23,794 nt of DNA from Cercozoa sp. M6MM (Eukaryota; Endomyxa: Ascetosporea). The notes beneath the pieces are model-generated. The model saw only the letters and a list, made by a program, of their open reading frames with translations. It was not told where the DNA came from and did no database searches. The position numbers were made by a program, and so were the translations under genes. The stretch's first letter is position 1. Every line of letters begins with the position of its first letter. The stretch lies in NCBI GenBank assembly GCA_040357565.1, contig JBDODJ010000167.1, one strand, 5' to 3'. Below, piece by piece: positions 9,701-20,107 of the stretch.

Positions 9701-12700
9701 ATGTTGAGTCACGGACGGCGCTGCGGTGCCCGTTTGTTGTCGTCGACTGGCGATTCTGCGCGAATCGCGCAGTCGCTGGATGCGTTCGCTGCGGCGTCCT
9801 CAACCGACGACGGCTTTGGCGCCGCCGACACGCGTGCGCAGTTAGCGCGCGTGGCCAACGATGCGGCTATGCGTGAGAACGAACGCGCTCAGGTAATTGG
9901 CGTCGAGTTGGGCTCCTGTGATTGGCGATAGTTGCGTCACTTTGTTTGGGTTGTGGGGTTACTTTGGTCGAATCTGAGGGCAGGCCCAGCAGACGCAGAA
10001 ACTGTTCGAGCGGCAGCGACAGTACGCGACGCAGTTTCCGCGTCGACAAACCGCTTTTGGCGTCAGGGACGAGCATTACGACGAGTGGATCCAGGCCGAC
10101 CACGAGGTCGACAAGACGGGCGTGCTGGTGGAGACACCGATGGACGGCGTCGCTGTCGCGTCGGGTGAGGCCAGTGCTGCCTCGCAAGACCAGCAGGAGA
10201 AGCCGCGTGTGCCGCAGTGGGCACTCTCGGTGGACGACGTGCTGCCCATGGTGAACCGCGCCGTGGCCGAGCGAGGACGTGAGATGGGCGTCGACCTCAC
10301 CGACCCGAGTGCCGCGGTGAATGCCACCGATCCTAAGACGGCACCGCGTTTCAATCGCTCGGGCTACCCTGTGGTATTGCTGACCTTTGTGCCTTGAATT
10401 ACTATCCATTCTGCTTTGACTAACCTGCAGAGTGACGAGGACTCCTTCCGTGCCATGGTGCTCAGCAACGAGCAAAAGCAGCGCACGCTGTTCGATGCCA
10501 TCGCGCACCCCGAGAACGTCATTGATCCGTATAACCTCTTTGCTTTTACCTCTTTACCCCTTACCCCTCTGTCTCCTGTGTGCAGAGCGCAAGAGCAGCA
10601 GCGACGCGCACACGACCGCGTGCAGTACGGCGACGCGGCGACCGTGTTCGACCGCGTGCACCTGGGCGACGTGCTGCACTCGCCAGCGGCGCGTGCGGTC
10701 GATTTGGACGCCTTCTTTGCCGAGGAGGAACCGACACTTGCCAACATGCACCGTTTGATCGCCTTGACGGCCCGTGCGCTGCCTGTCATGATGAAACGAC
10801 GCCGCGAACGACTGCACGAGCTGCGTGCTGTTGCGGCTGCCTACCGCAGGTGTGTTCAACTTGCATGTTACTACAGGTCTTCATTATATCTCACTCTCTG
10901 CTCTGTATAGAAGTCACTACGTGGAGGACGGCAACACCGAGTTGGACAGTTTCGTTGCATCGCTCTTGCATCGATTTGCAGGCGACGATGATGATGGTAT
11001 CAATGCGCAGCCTTTCTCTTTACATTTCACTTTTGGATTGGATTAAACAGACGTCGATCAAGAGGAACTCGCCATGGCACAGGAACACCTTGAAGCCGAG
11101 GTAAAAACCGCTTGCACAAAACTGAACAGGCAAAATACGGAAAAAACAAAAATTGAATAATGTCACAGGAGGACTACGATCCGAATTACTCTAATCCGGC
11201 CTTTTGGAACACTATCGAAGGCGGTGAAGGCCGTGTGGACGAAATTATGCGGCAAAGACGGCTGTTGCAGGTTCCTTTTGTTATTGTATTCTGTGTTTCA
11301 TTTTAAGGTGTAATTTGTTTTAAAAAGGATGCAATGGAGTTCGGCACGACTGAGGAAGAGCTTCGGATGCACACACGCTCGATCGTAGTCTTTCTCGATG
11401 ATGGGGTGATTTTATGCTGCATTGTCTGATTGTGCGCAGGAGGATGTCCTGATGGTGTTCCATGCCATGAGTTCGCGTTACGAGCTGCAGCCGACTCTGA
11501 ACACATACTCGCTCGTTCTGGCGGCGTGTGCAGTGCAACGCGAGGCCGACCTGGCAACAGTACCTTCCTGTCCTACTCTGTTTCTTTCAGTAGAGTTGAC
11601 AGAAAACCCGAACGTAGGAAATTATGCGTGACATGGGTCACTGTGGACTCACGCCAACGCCTGAGCACTACCAGCTTCTAGTATTTCCCTGTTTTCTGTG
11701 TGTAAGGAAAACTAGTCACCGTCTTTCTAGGTTCTGGCGTGCGAGAACGAACCAGAGCGTGCACACAATTATGCCCGCACTCTGGTAGGCCTCATTGTGA
11801 TATCCAAGAAGCTGAAAACAATTGTTTGTACAGGTGGCAAGTCGAGCAGACGCCGCAAAGGATCCTCATGTCTGGCATGGTAGGTTGATTTTCCTGTCTT
11901 TATCTTTTGTGGTTTGTAACTGAGTTTTTGCGCTGTTCAGCTGTGCTGCAAGCCTTTACACAGCGCGCCAAACGGCACCCGGTTCAGAGCACTGAGCGAC
12001 TCGTGCTGTGTGACAAAGTATGGCTCATTTCAGATGTATTCTGTCTATCAATTATGTGTGTCACATTACTCCCGCGCAGATTCGCAAAATCTTCCGAGAA
12101 ATGAAAGAAGCGGGCGCTGATGTGTCGGCAGAGTCCTACCACTATGCCATGCAGAGCCGGTGATTGCTTTACTTTTTGTCCTTTTCTTTTTTGTATTTTC
12201 GGCGTTTTTGCAGTGCGCTGGAGCGGAATCCGGCTGGTGTGCAGTCGCTTATGGACGAGATGCGAACCACGAAACAGGTAGCTCAAAGTGCTCGCCCGAC
12301 ACTTCACACATTAGGATGTCTTGGTGCCAGGGCGGTGTTATGGTGCCCGATCGGCAATGTTTCGAAACATTGATTGCGGCCTGTGCTGTCGCTGATCGCT
12401 GGGACACGCCGATGGATAAGGTAGATTTTTGCAAAATGGAAATATACTAGATGAAGTGGTTTGACAAAATGCTGTGTTCTTAGGCCTGGCTGGCGTTCGA
12501 TCAGATGACAGCGACAGGCCATGTGCCTAGTGGACTCGCCTGTGGGCACTTGCTCTCGGTCACTCTGCGGATCGGTGGCTGGCGTTTCTTCCTGGAGGTA
12601 GTTTTTTCCAAGTGCAGGAGAAACGCACACGAAATGAGGGTCACTGTGACAGGCGATGGACGTGATGCGGGAGAGTGGCTACGCCGCGCGCTGCTTCGAC

Positions 12701-14685
12701 GCCGACACGTACGCCGAGGTGCTGCGTGCCATGCGCGACGAACTGCGACGCAGCGTGCGTTTCGCTTTGATCACTCTGAGTGACCACTTGTGATCGTTGT
12801 TAGTCACTTTTGATCTCTGTTGGTCATTTGTTTTTTCTTTTGATCGATTATTCGGCACCTGTAGCCGCCCGTGGTCGATCCGTTCGGCGAGTGGCGCGAG
12901 CGACTGCTCGAGACGATCGAGGAGCGGCATGAGCGTGCTGCTGGTGCACTTGCTTTGTCCATTTGTACCGTACACTTGTACATTGTTCCAACTTCTTTTG
13001 GGTAGGCGGCACGGCACAATCCGCCCTGCTTAGCAAGATGAAGCAGGCTGCTGAGGTATCTGACTCGTCATCTATGTTACCCTCATCTTTACCCCCCCCC
13101 CCTCCGTGTGCAGGAGCAAAAGGCAGCACAGGACGCGATCGAAATGACGCCGCGGCAGGCGCAGCAGTACCGTCACGCGCGCGCACTGCTGACGCGCAAA
13201 GACCGTCTCCACATGGCCGAACAATGGTATTTCGCTTTTGTTTCTGCTTAGACTTTGGCAGTGTGCACACATGTGCTTGCAGGCTGCAAGAGGCCGTGGA
13301 CCGTAATTTAGTGTCCGAAAAGGCTCCGGTGTTCCTTCTTAAGAGTTATCAAGGTATGCTCGGAATTGTAGCCATTTGTAGCCAGTTTCTTTTTTTTTTT
13401 TGCTTTTGTTTTTTGGCGTGTTTGGGGAGGTTTGGAGACATTTACTGTGCATTTTGGGACAGCTGCCGATGATATTGAGGGCGTAATCGACGCTTGGCAG
13501 CGTTTGCCGTTATTGCTGAATCGCGAGCACTCGCTGCAGGAGCACTTCGTGATGGCGAGCACACTGTACAACGATTGTTGCGTTTGTGGGGGGGGGGGGG
13601 GGGTTCTTGTAAGTTTGAGTTTCGGAACAGGTGCGAAATGCATCAATTCGCCGATGCGCGCGCCGTGTTGGCGGAAGCGATGACGAAGCACGGCAATGTG
13701 CGCAACAGAGCGCGCTTTGCGCGTGTGGTACACAGCACACAAGTCCATTTGTACACATGTGTGTCCAGGTGGGGCTACTGTCCGTACTACGTGTCCGTGT
13801 GTGTGTGTGTCTGTACAGTACCGTCCACAGTACGATGCGATGATGCGTCAGGCGGCGCTGGCGTTCGATCGTGACACGTTCGAGTGGCTCTGGGAGCAGC
13901 GGCAGTTCGCGTTCGGCCGTGTGCGTGAGTTCTCGGTCGAGGACGACGCCGTCAGGAGACGCAACGAGTACCTCCTGTCCTGAACAACCTTGTTACCGTT
14001 ACTACCTTGAATTTGTGTCTGTGTGTTTTCGCAGTGTGAAACGCGAGAAGCGTGACCGGCGACCAGCGGCGCTGCTGGACGTGACGGCACTTCCGGAGCC
14101 GCTGCAGGTATGTGCACGTGTGTGCGATGGTTTCTGACTGAGGAATTACCACTGATCGATCAAATCGAATGAGACTGACGGTGTGTGTGGTACAGATGCA
14201 GTACTCGGCACTCATTGGTACACCGGCCGAGAACTGGAACGCGCGACAGCAGCAGCAACGCGCTCGTGTCAGGTAGACTTCCCTGAACATATTGTCTCCC
14301 TTCACCATGTCTGTTAACCCATTGTCCCCCTTAATCACTGTCTCCCCTTAACACATTTCAGACTCGCCAAGCACTCGGCGTGGCAACTCAAGAGCGAATC
14401 AAATCCGTACTTGCGGGTAGCCTACCTGTATACCCTCTACCCTGTAAAGACTTTCTTAACTGCTATGTACCATTGCAGGTACACCATGACGTCATGCAGT
14501 CGTGGAAGCAGTCGCGCGACCGCAACCGCATGGAGGCGGCGCCCGTGTCTTTCAAGAAGGACGGCGTCGAAACCAACACGCTGCGCATGCGCAAGCAGGC
14601 CAAGTACAACGAGCGCACGCGGCAGCCCTTCTGGGGCTCGCGCGAGAAGCAGTACCGCCGTCTGCGCGGCAATCAGTACCAGTAG
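9701..14685 (+). CDS. Large PPR-type, probably mitochondrial protein (29 exons, about 1038 aa)
   Basis: Probably an organellar RNA-binding or mitoribosome-associated protein. Exons: 9701-9892, 9984-10370, 10431-10528, 10586-10849, 10911-10996, 11051-11100, 11169-11270, 11328-11384, 11440-11559, 11618-11680, 11731-11784, 11834-11879, 11941-12017, 12080-12159, 12214-12277, 12331-12420, 12484-12597, 12653-12754, 12865-12943, 13006-13055, 13114-13226, 13283-13353, 13463-13565, 13631-13724, 13819-13967, 14035-14107, 14196-14272, 14362-14416, 14479-14685; all phases agree. The N-terminus MLSHGRRCGARLLSS looks like a mitochondrial presequence; an in-frame ATG at 9647 is the alternative start. Residues of about 380-680 read as PPR-like helical pairs (LQPTLNTYSLVLAACAV, LTPTPEHYQLL, VMVPDRQCFETLIAACAV). 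The C-terminal third is basic and ends in a conserved-looking segment (RQPFWGSREKQYRRLRG). I cannot assign an orthologue. Confidence 0.75.
13588..13603 (+). repeat. Poly-G run (G16) in intron 23 of the PPR gene
   Basis: Sixteen consecutive G between the donor chosen at 13566 and the acceptor at 13630. This placement depends on donor ACACT/gtacaa, which gives the in-frame join leading to CEMHQFADARAVLAEAM. Reading through the G-run as polyglycine is the alternative. The run is prone to sequencing-length error. Confidence 0.85.
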
Positions 14686-14861
14686 ACTGCCAATGCGTCA
14701 GCTTATTGCATCCTTATTCGTTTATTTATCGTCCAGTATCGCACTATCCCAATTATTAAACCCAAGCTTGGCTAACTTGGCTGAAGTTGCGCTGCGCTGA
14801 ACGGACCCCGTCAACAAACGAAAGAACCTCACTACGCTACCAGTAATTAACGAGCGACCGT
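14686..14861. terminator. Convergent 3' region of the PPR and RRM genes
   Basis: Tail-to-tail gap of 176 bp. On the minus strand AATAAA (plus 14721-14726) lies about 135 nt past the RRM gene's stop and only 36 nt from the PPR gene's stop, so the RRM transcript probably ends almost against the opposite gene's coding sequence. A TATTAAA element at about 14754 could serve the plus strand. Confidence 0.5.
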
Positions 14862-16502
14862 CTACATACGCGTTTGATCAGCGCAGTCAAGCGGCGGCAG
14901 CGAGCTCAAGAAGGCGTCGGCGACGCGCGCATCGTGCGCAAACACCGCCGATCTAACGCCTAACCACAAGAATATACGACAGAGACAACTTAAATACATA
15001 TGTACAGTATATATATATACCGATCTTGCGAAGGCTCTTGGCTTCAAGTTGCAGGCGTTTTTTGGCGTCCGGCAAGAACTCGGTGGCGTCCGACGTGTTG
15101 CGCAGCGGGTCGCTCTTCAGCGTGTGCGTGTAGATGCGAAACACAATGCCGTCGATGGGACCCAGTGTGCCGCGAAGCATTGCGAGTTCGGCACTGCAGG
15201 CGTCGTGGAAGAACACGACGAATCGTTTCTCGTGCTGCGTGACGCTGTCGACGGGACCGCACGTGGTCTCCAGCACTCGTTCTACTGCCGTCTTTGACGT
15301 GTCCTTGTCTGCGTCGCGCTCTGAAAGCCAAAGCAGCAAAGCAATGAAATTTCACGTGACTCGAGTGCAGCTATGCGCGACAAAAAAAAACGTACTTCTC
15401 GGAACGAGGAGAATGCCGCGTGGTCGGCGCCATTCCGGCTAAGCACGCGGTTGCTGGTTACCGTCGGTCCCAAGGCAACAAGCAAAAGTACCGTGGAGCG
15501 TCGAACACTTTCGTTCGCGACGTCGGCACTTGAGGAACCAGGTCCAACACTGCACCATCAATCTTCATCTCAACTCAACCCAACTCAACGCAACTCAACG
15601 CAACTCAACGCAACTCAACTCAACTCAACCCAACTCATCGCAACTAAAAAAAGCGTACACTGGGGCTGCCCAGTTGAGATCGAGTGCTCGGCCGTCCAGG
15701 TGGAGTGGCCGCTTCTTCTTGGCATGAGCCATCGCTCTTCGAACCGACAAAGGCTCGGCGTATTCGATGAAAGCAAAACCGCGGTCTGAGCAAAGCGAGA
15801 AACACAGGAAACAAAGCTCGTCACTTCAACAGCGAAAGCAGGAGGTTTCGCGGTACTTTCGCCGGTGTTTCGGTCCTTCTTGAGCAGCACGGACGCGATT
15901 TCGCCGAACTGCTGCATGAGACGGCGAAGCGCTTCCTCTTCGGCACGACGTGGCAAGGCGCCGATGAAGAGTCGCGTCGGCTGAGCGTTACCGGGCGGTC
16001 GGGGCAGAGGATCGCCGTCGGCGTCGCATTCGTTCGGGGCCACAATGTCACCTGCCCCAACAGAGTTGTCTCAACACACAGCATACCAAGGAAAGCGAAG
16101 TGAGACGCACTGAAGTCCTTGTGCTCCTGGTGCAGCAACTCTCCAAAGCTGCCGACATGCACAGGCACGCCTGCAACCACGTGCGCGCATCGCAGCGCCG
16201 CATCTCGCGCTGCTTGCGTCTGAAAAACCACTACGCCGCCGTTTCCTTCAAGTTTCGACACATTTCACATTTAAGCAGCCAAGACACTGTCAAACAAAGC
16301 ACGTACCTGTGCTTGAAGCCTTTATCTGCTTCGTAAACGCGTACTCGACCTCGCCAAATCTCGAAAAGCGACGGGCAAGCGTTGTGGCGTCCATATCACG
16401 CGGCACCGGCAGCACTTCGAGTCGCCGCTCGTCCGCGCTGACTACATCCTCCTCAATGTCGTCTCGAACATCCGAAATTGCACCTCTAATGCCGCCAAAC
16501 AT
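14862..16502 (-). CDS. RNA-binding protein with three RRM domains (8 exons, 383 aa)
   Basis: Minus-strand exons: 16502-16307, 16245-16111, 16051-15857, 15785-15659, 15549-15492, 15438-15396, 15320-15021, 14959-14862; every junction keeps phase. RRM1 (about 27-105) has RRLEVLPVPRDMDATTLARR and, across a junction, GGVVVFQTQAARDAAL. RRM2 (about 135-217) is the most typical: RLFIGALPRRAEEEALRRL for RNP2 and, across a splice, NRGFAFIEYAEP for RNP1. RRM3 (about 244-312) has RGILLVPR and KRFVVFFHDACSAE and lacks the usual RNP1 aromatics, so it is divergent. The start ATG directly follows a stop-like TAA. I cannot name an orthologue; a splicing, mRNA-binding or nucleolar role is possible. It is divergent from the Obg gene. 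Confidence 0.85.
15571..15645. repeat. CAACTCAACN decanucleotide tandem repeat
   Basis: About seven copies of a 5/10-bp unit (CAACT alternating with CAACG or CAACC) in intron 4 of the minus-strand RRM gene. In the transcript it reads as AGTTG/CGTTG repeats immediately after the donor. It makes long meaningless open frames on the plus strand. Confidence 0.9.
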
Positions 16503-16685
16503 TAGGATCCAAGAAATACTATATGACTTAGTGCACTCTTCTAGTGTTTAGCCTCATTTTTTCTGTTGGCTCAAGTCAAGTCTGGAATGAGCCCATAATT
16601 GCGAACTGCAAGCACGTAGAAATACAACGCCACGCACCGCGCAGACGTGTGTTCATACCTTTGACAGTAGCTGGTGTGCGCAAAT
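16503..16685. promoter_or_regulatory. Bidirectional promoter region, RRM / Obg genes
   Basis: Head-to-head gap of about 180 bp between the two start codons. It must hold both 5' UTRs and both promoters. No TATA box is obvious. Three short pyrimidine-rich patches are present but nothing diagnostic. Confidence 0.45.
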
Positions 16686-18165
16686 ATGTGGCGCTCTACC
16701 CGCAGACTGATCATTGTGCGCGCGGGACAGATTCGCCGTCTCGCGGCCGATCGTGCCTTCTGGGACCGCGTGCGCCTCGTTTGTCGCGGTGGCGACGGTG
16801 GCAAAGGCAACTACGCTTTCAAGGTGCGTGCATTCCTGTGTCCTACGTTTTCTGTGTGGGGTGATTTCGACCGCGGGACGTGTGTTGTTGCAATCAGAGT
16901 GCGCGCGGTCTCAAGCGGCGCATTGCCGACGGTGGTGACGGTGGTGACGGTGGCAACGTGATCGTGCGTGCCACATCGCACAATGAGTCGCTGCGTTTCT
17001 CGAAGTTTCACTACCGCGCGGATAAGGGCAAGGACGGTCGCAACAGCACGCGTACCGGTGGCAGAGGTGACAGTGTGGTCATCACGGTGCCTCCCGGTAC
17101 TCTCGTGAAGGAGGTACTTTTCACTGTTCATCTGTCGTGTCTCTTTGTTACTTTGTTTTCGTTTCCTGTCAGATCTTTCCGCGCGACAAGAGTGATGAGA
17201 GCTTCCACCTGCGCGAGGCGGTTATTGCCGATCTCAATGTACGGCATATCGTAGTACCTAGGACGGGGGAGGGGGTAGATAGCAAGATGGATGTGTTCTG
17301 TAGGAGCCAGGCGCGGAAGTGGTGGTGGCCAGAGGTGGCGTCGGTGGTCGTGGCAACACGGAGATGACAACGACGCAGCTGTCGATGCTGCGACAGGCAC
17401 ATGGACACTCGCACTACGGCCCAGGTGCACCAGGCGAGCAGATCATGGTCGAGCTCGAGCTCAAGAGCATCGCCGACGTCGGTCTCGTCGGCTTCCCCAA
17501 TGCCGGCAAATCGACGCTGCTGGGTGCATTGTCCAAGGCGCGTCCTCGCGTGGCGCCCTTCCCTTTCACGACGCTGCATCCGAGTGTCGGCATTGTCGAG
17601 TCCGACACCTTGCTGGAGGAGCTGCGACAGGACGGCATGCACTGCGACACCGACGAGGAGCAGCAGGAGGACGATGAGGAACTCGACATGGACAAGGACG
17701 AAAAGTTCAGTATCGCCGACATTCCCGGACTCATCGACGGCGCACACGAGGGCCGCGGTCTCGGACACGAGTTCCTGAGACACGTGGAGCGTACCAAGGT
17801 ACCCTTTGTCTCCTCCTTCGTCGTTTAGTTTGCCTATCTTCCGCGCGGCCACTTAGGTGCTCCTGTATGTACTGGACATGGCCGGTACTGATGGACGCGA
17901 TCCGTTGGACGACTTTTTGACTCTGCGCGATGAGTTGCGCCGATACTCTGCGTCGTTGGCCGAGTACACTGCCCTTTTGCCTGTGTATTGGACAAGGAAT
18001 CTTACTGTGATGGGTTGCAGTCGACCGGCGTTGATCTTTGCGAACAAGATGGACGGCGAGCAAGACCTCGCGTCTGCCGAAACAAGTCAGCGCAATCTCG
18101 AGCGACTGCAGCAACTACTGGAGGAACGCAACGAGAGTGAGACTTGGTACACTAGAATTATTCAC

Positions 18166-18197
<32 letters not shown>

Positions 18198-18570
18198 TTG
18201 TGTGTGTGTGTGTGTGTTGTTTGTATATGCTAATGTTTACGTATATATCCATATGCCGAATGAATGTACATGTATATGCATATGTATATGTCGGTATCCG
18301 GGGATATAGATATGAGTATGCTTGTATGTATATATATATGCAGCTATAAAATAAATGTAGGCGTGTCGTGGCCGGTACGGCACGTGCAGGTCGTTCGGAG
18401 TGCGGCGACATTGTGGCGCAGCTGCACGACATGGTGCGACAGGCGCACGTGCCGGTGCCTGACTGGCAGATCACCGGCGCCAAAGAACTCAAGAAGCTGC
18501 GCCGTGTGGCTCAGAAACGCGCCAATCGTTCCGCTGCCGAGGCTGCCGAAACAGAGGACGAATTTGTATC
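16686..18570 (+). CDS. Mitochondrial Obg-family GTPase (MTG2/GTPBP5-like)
   Basis: Obg GTPases act late in large ribosomal subunit assembly; a basic N-terminus ([18 protein letters not shown]) suggests mitochondrial import. Exons: 16686-16823 (an in-frame ATG at 16674 is possible), 16898-17113, 17173-17238, 17304-17798, 17857-17963, 18021-18136, then from 18390 (or 18021-18145 joined to 18361). The Gly-rich Obg fold is clear ([44 protein letters not shown]). G motifs: G1 GFPNAGKST (about 203-211), G2 PFTTLHP, G3 [20 protein letters not shown] (about 279), G4 FANKMD (about 347-352), G5 ITGAKEL. Intron 17964-18020 was chosen because it gives the conserved [13 protein letters not shown] join. 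An acidic insert of about 28 residues lies between G2 and G3. The frame continues without a stop into the next entry, so the end given here is where similarity stops. Confidence 0.9.
18165..18217. repeat. (TA)n followed by (TG)n compound microsatellite
   Basis: About 12 TA units then about 9 TG units, followed to about 18345 by AT-rich TATATG-type sequence. It lies in intron 6 of the Obg gene, by far that gene's longest intron (about 215-250 nt). Confidence 0.92.
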
Positions 18571-19926
18571 ACATCTTTTTCTGCACTGTGCAGTCCGTGC
18601 GATGATTTTGATGATCAAACAGGAGAGCGACGAGACTCGCAAGCAGCGTCGTGCCCGTATGTCACCGCAGATGCGCATGCTGGACGAAGCACTCACGCAG
18701 CGGCCAATCGACAAACAGTACGCCGAGCAGGCCATCCAGGACGCCATGGTCAAACAGGTAGTCCCTGTACTTACCTCTAGTTCCCCTTCTGTATGCTTTC
18801 GATTCTGCAGGCTGAGGAGTCCAAGGAACTTGCCAGGGACATGGTCGAACAGGCGTATCTCTACATCTCTTGTATAACTGGTGTGTATCAATTGGTGCGT
18901 CTATGTTATGTGTGTGTCTGTGTAAAGTGCCGCCAAGCAGGTAACTCGGGCTCGCCGCGAGATCTACGCCGAGCAGCTGCAGCCGAGCACCACTGCGAAT
19001 CCGTTCAACGAGACCGACGACGACGAGTTCGACTTTGTCGATGCTGAGAGTATGGACACGAAGCTGCATACGCTGGATGCCATGCGCGCCGACGTGCACG
19101 CGGAGGCACGTCGGCTGCAGGGCCAGAGTGACGACGACACTGTTGCCGTAACTTTTACGCACTTCAACATGCACTATGAGCGATTCACCCTTGTCCCCCT
19201 GTCTTGTTGTATTTGTGCAGGCCGAAGAACTGCCGCAGATGCTGTCGACCTCGGAAACCAAGCTGCTGCTGGAGCGCTTCGTGCAGAAGTCGCGTCTCGT
19301 GCTGTCCACTTGTCAGGAACGCAACATCGACCCAGCCATGCTGCGACAGAAACCAGAACTACTCGGAAATTTCGTTCGCGCCGAGCTGGCCGAATTGCAG
19401 CAACTGCGGTAGGCGTGGTGTCTGTGTCTGTGTCTGTGTGTGTACTCTACCGCATTGGATAGACGACTGCTGGCACACGCGCCAATGGTCGATCTGGACA
19501 AACTGCTCATGAACGAGGTTCAACTCCGCGACGCCAATCGCACTGCTGTACTTTATTTTATCGTATATGAGGGATGTTTAAAGTATATTCTGTATACATA
19601 TGTATGCTCAGACACGACGACGTACGCGAAGAGCGACACGACAGCGCGGTCGCCGCGGCCAGTTGCGTCTTGACACGCCGGCACCCACGTGGGACAAGGC
19701 CTACTTCGGTGCCGTGTCGCCCGAGAGTATCGAGATCGCGCACGACTCCATGCTCAGCTCGCACCGCGCTCAGCAGGAGCGACAACGCACTGTCACGCAA
19801 AGAGCCAAGGCAAAGCGACGCCGTCTGCGCGGAGGTGTCTTCCTGTCGCCCACGACGCCACTGTCGGAGCGACAACGCGTGCAATCGCAAAACAATGCCG
19901 CTGTTGAAGACATGTCGCCCATGTAA
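18571..19926 (+). CDS. C-terminal extension of the Obg gene, or a separate unrecognised gene
   Basis: The Obg frame reads straight on into a long charged, helical region with no family I recognise. Segments: to 18757, 18811 to about 18871-18886, 18941 (or 18929) to 19147, 19221-19408, 19463-19547, 19612-19926. It includes MSPQMRMLDEALTQRPIDKQ, an acidic patch NETDDDEFDFVDAES, LLLERFVQKSRLVLSTCQER and a basic R-rich C-terminus before TAA. At 18571-18598 a 28-nt stretch looks like an intron end (tttttctgcactgtgcag) but is too short to be an intron and would break the frame if removed, so it is read through here. If a longer intron uses that acceptor, an independent gene with an upstream start is possible. 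The junction near 18871-18941 is unresolved: several donors and acceptors fit. Confidence 0.6.
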
Positions 19927-20107
19927 TTTTGTGTTTTGCTAAAAACTGAAGCACTGCATACGATACGTAAACTTGTCGTTGATTAAGTTGAGTAAATAGC
20001 TAGTTCAGTCTCCTCGGAAACGAAGCCAACTATGTAGTAATTCCCGCAGCCATCTCTCGGAAGGACGGATCCCGCGCTTTCTAGACCGATCTATTGAGAT
20101 GAGTTTA
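19927..20107. terminator. Convergent 3' region of the Obg-linked gene and the coiled-coil gene
   Basis: A 181-bp tail-to-tail gap. A GAGTAAATAG element at about 19989-19998 is the only polyadenylation-like sequence seen on the plus strand. No canonical AATAAA is found on either strand. Confidence 0.4.

Noticed and set aside
9867..10508. A 213-codon minus-strand open frame
   Set aside because: It is antisense to exons 2-3 of the PPR-type gene, whose frame carries the sensible protein with phase-matched junctions. High GC at third positions readily opens the opposite strand.
13566..13630. Polyglycine reading through the G16 run in the PPR gene
   Set aside because: The donor at 13566 gives a clean phase-2 join into CEMHQFADARAVL. 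Reading through the G-run fits neither frame well.
15571..15645. Plus-strand coding of NSTQLNATQ-type repeats
   Set aside because: It is an intronic tandem repeat of the minus-strand RRM gene. No plausible exon structure supports translation on the plus strand.
17169..17852. A 227-codon minus-strand open frame
   Set aside because: It lies opposite Obg exon 4, where the plus strand shows all the GTPase motifs.
17964..18020. Coding read-through of the segment [12 protein letters not shown] in the Obg gene
   Set aside because: It is open in frame, but splicing it out (GCCGA/gtacac to ttgcag) in phase restores the conserved [15 protein letters not shown] segment of Obg proteins.
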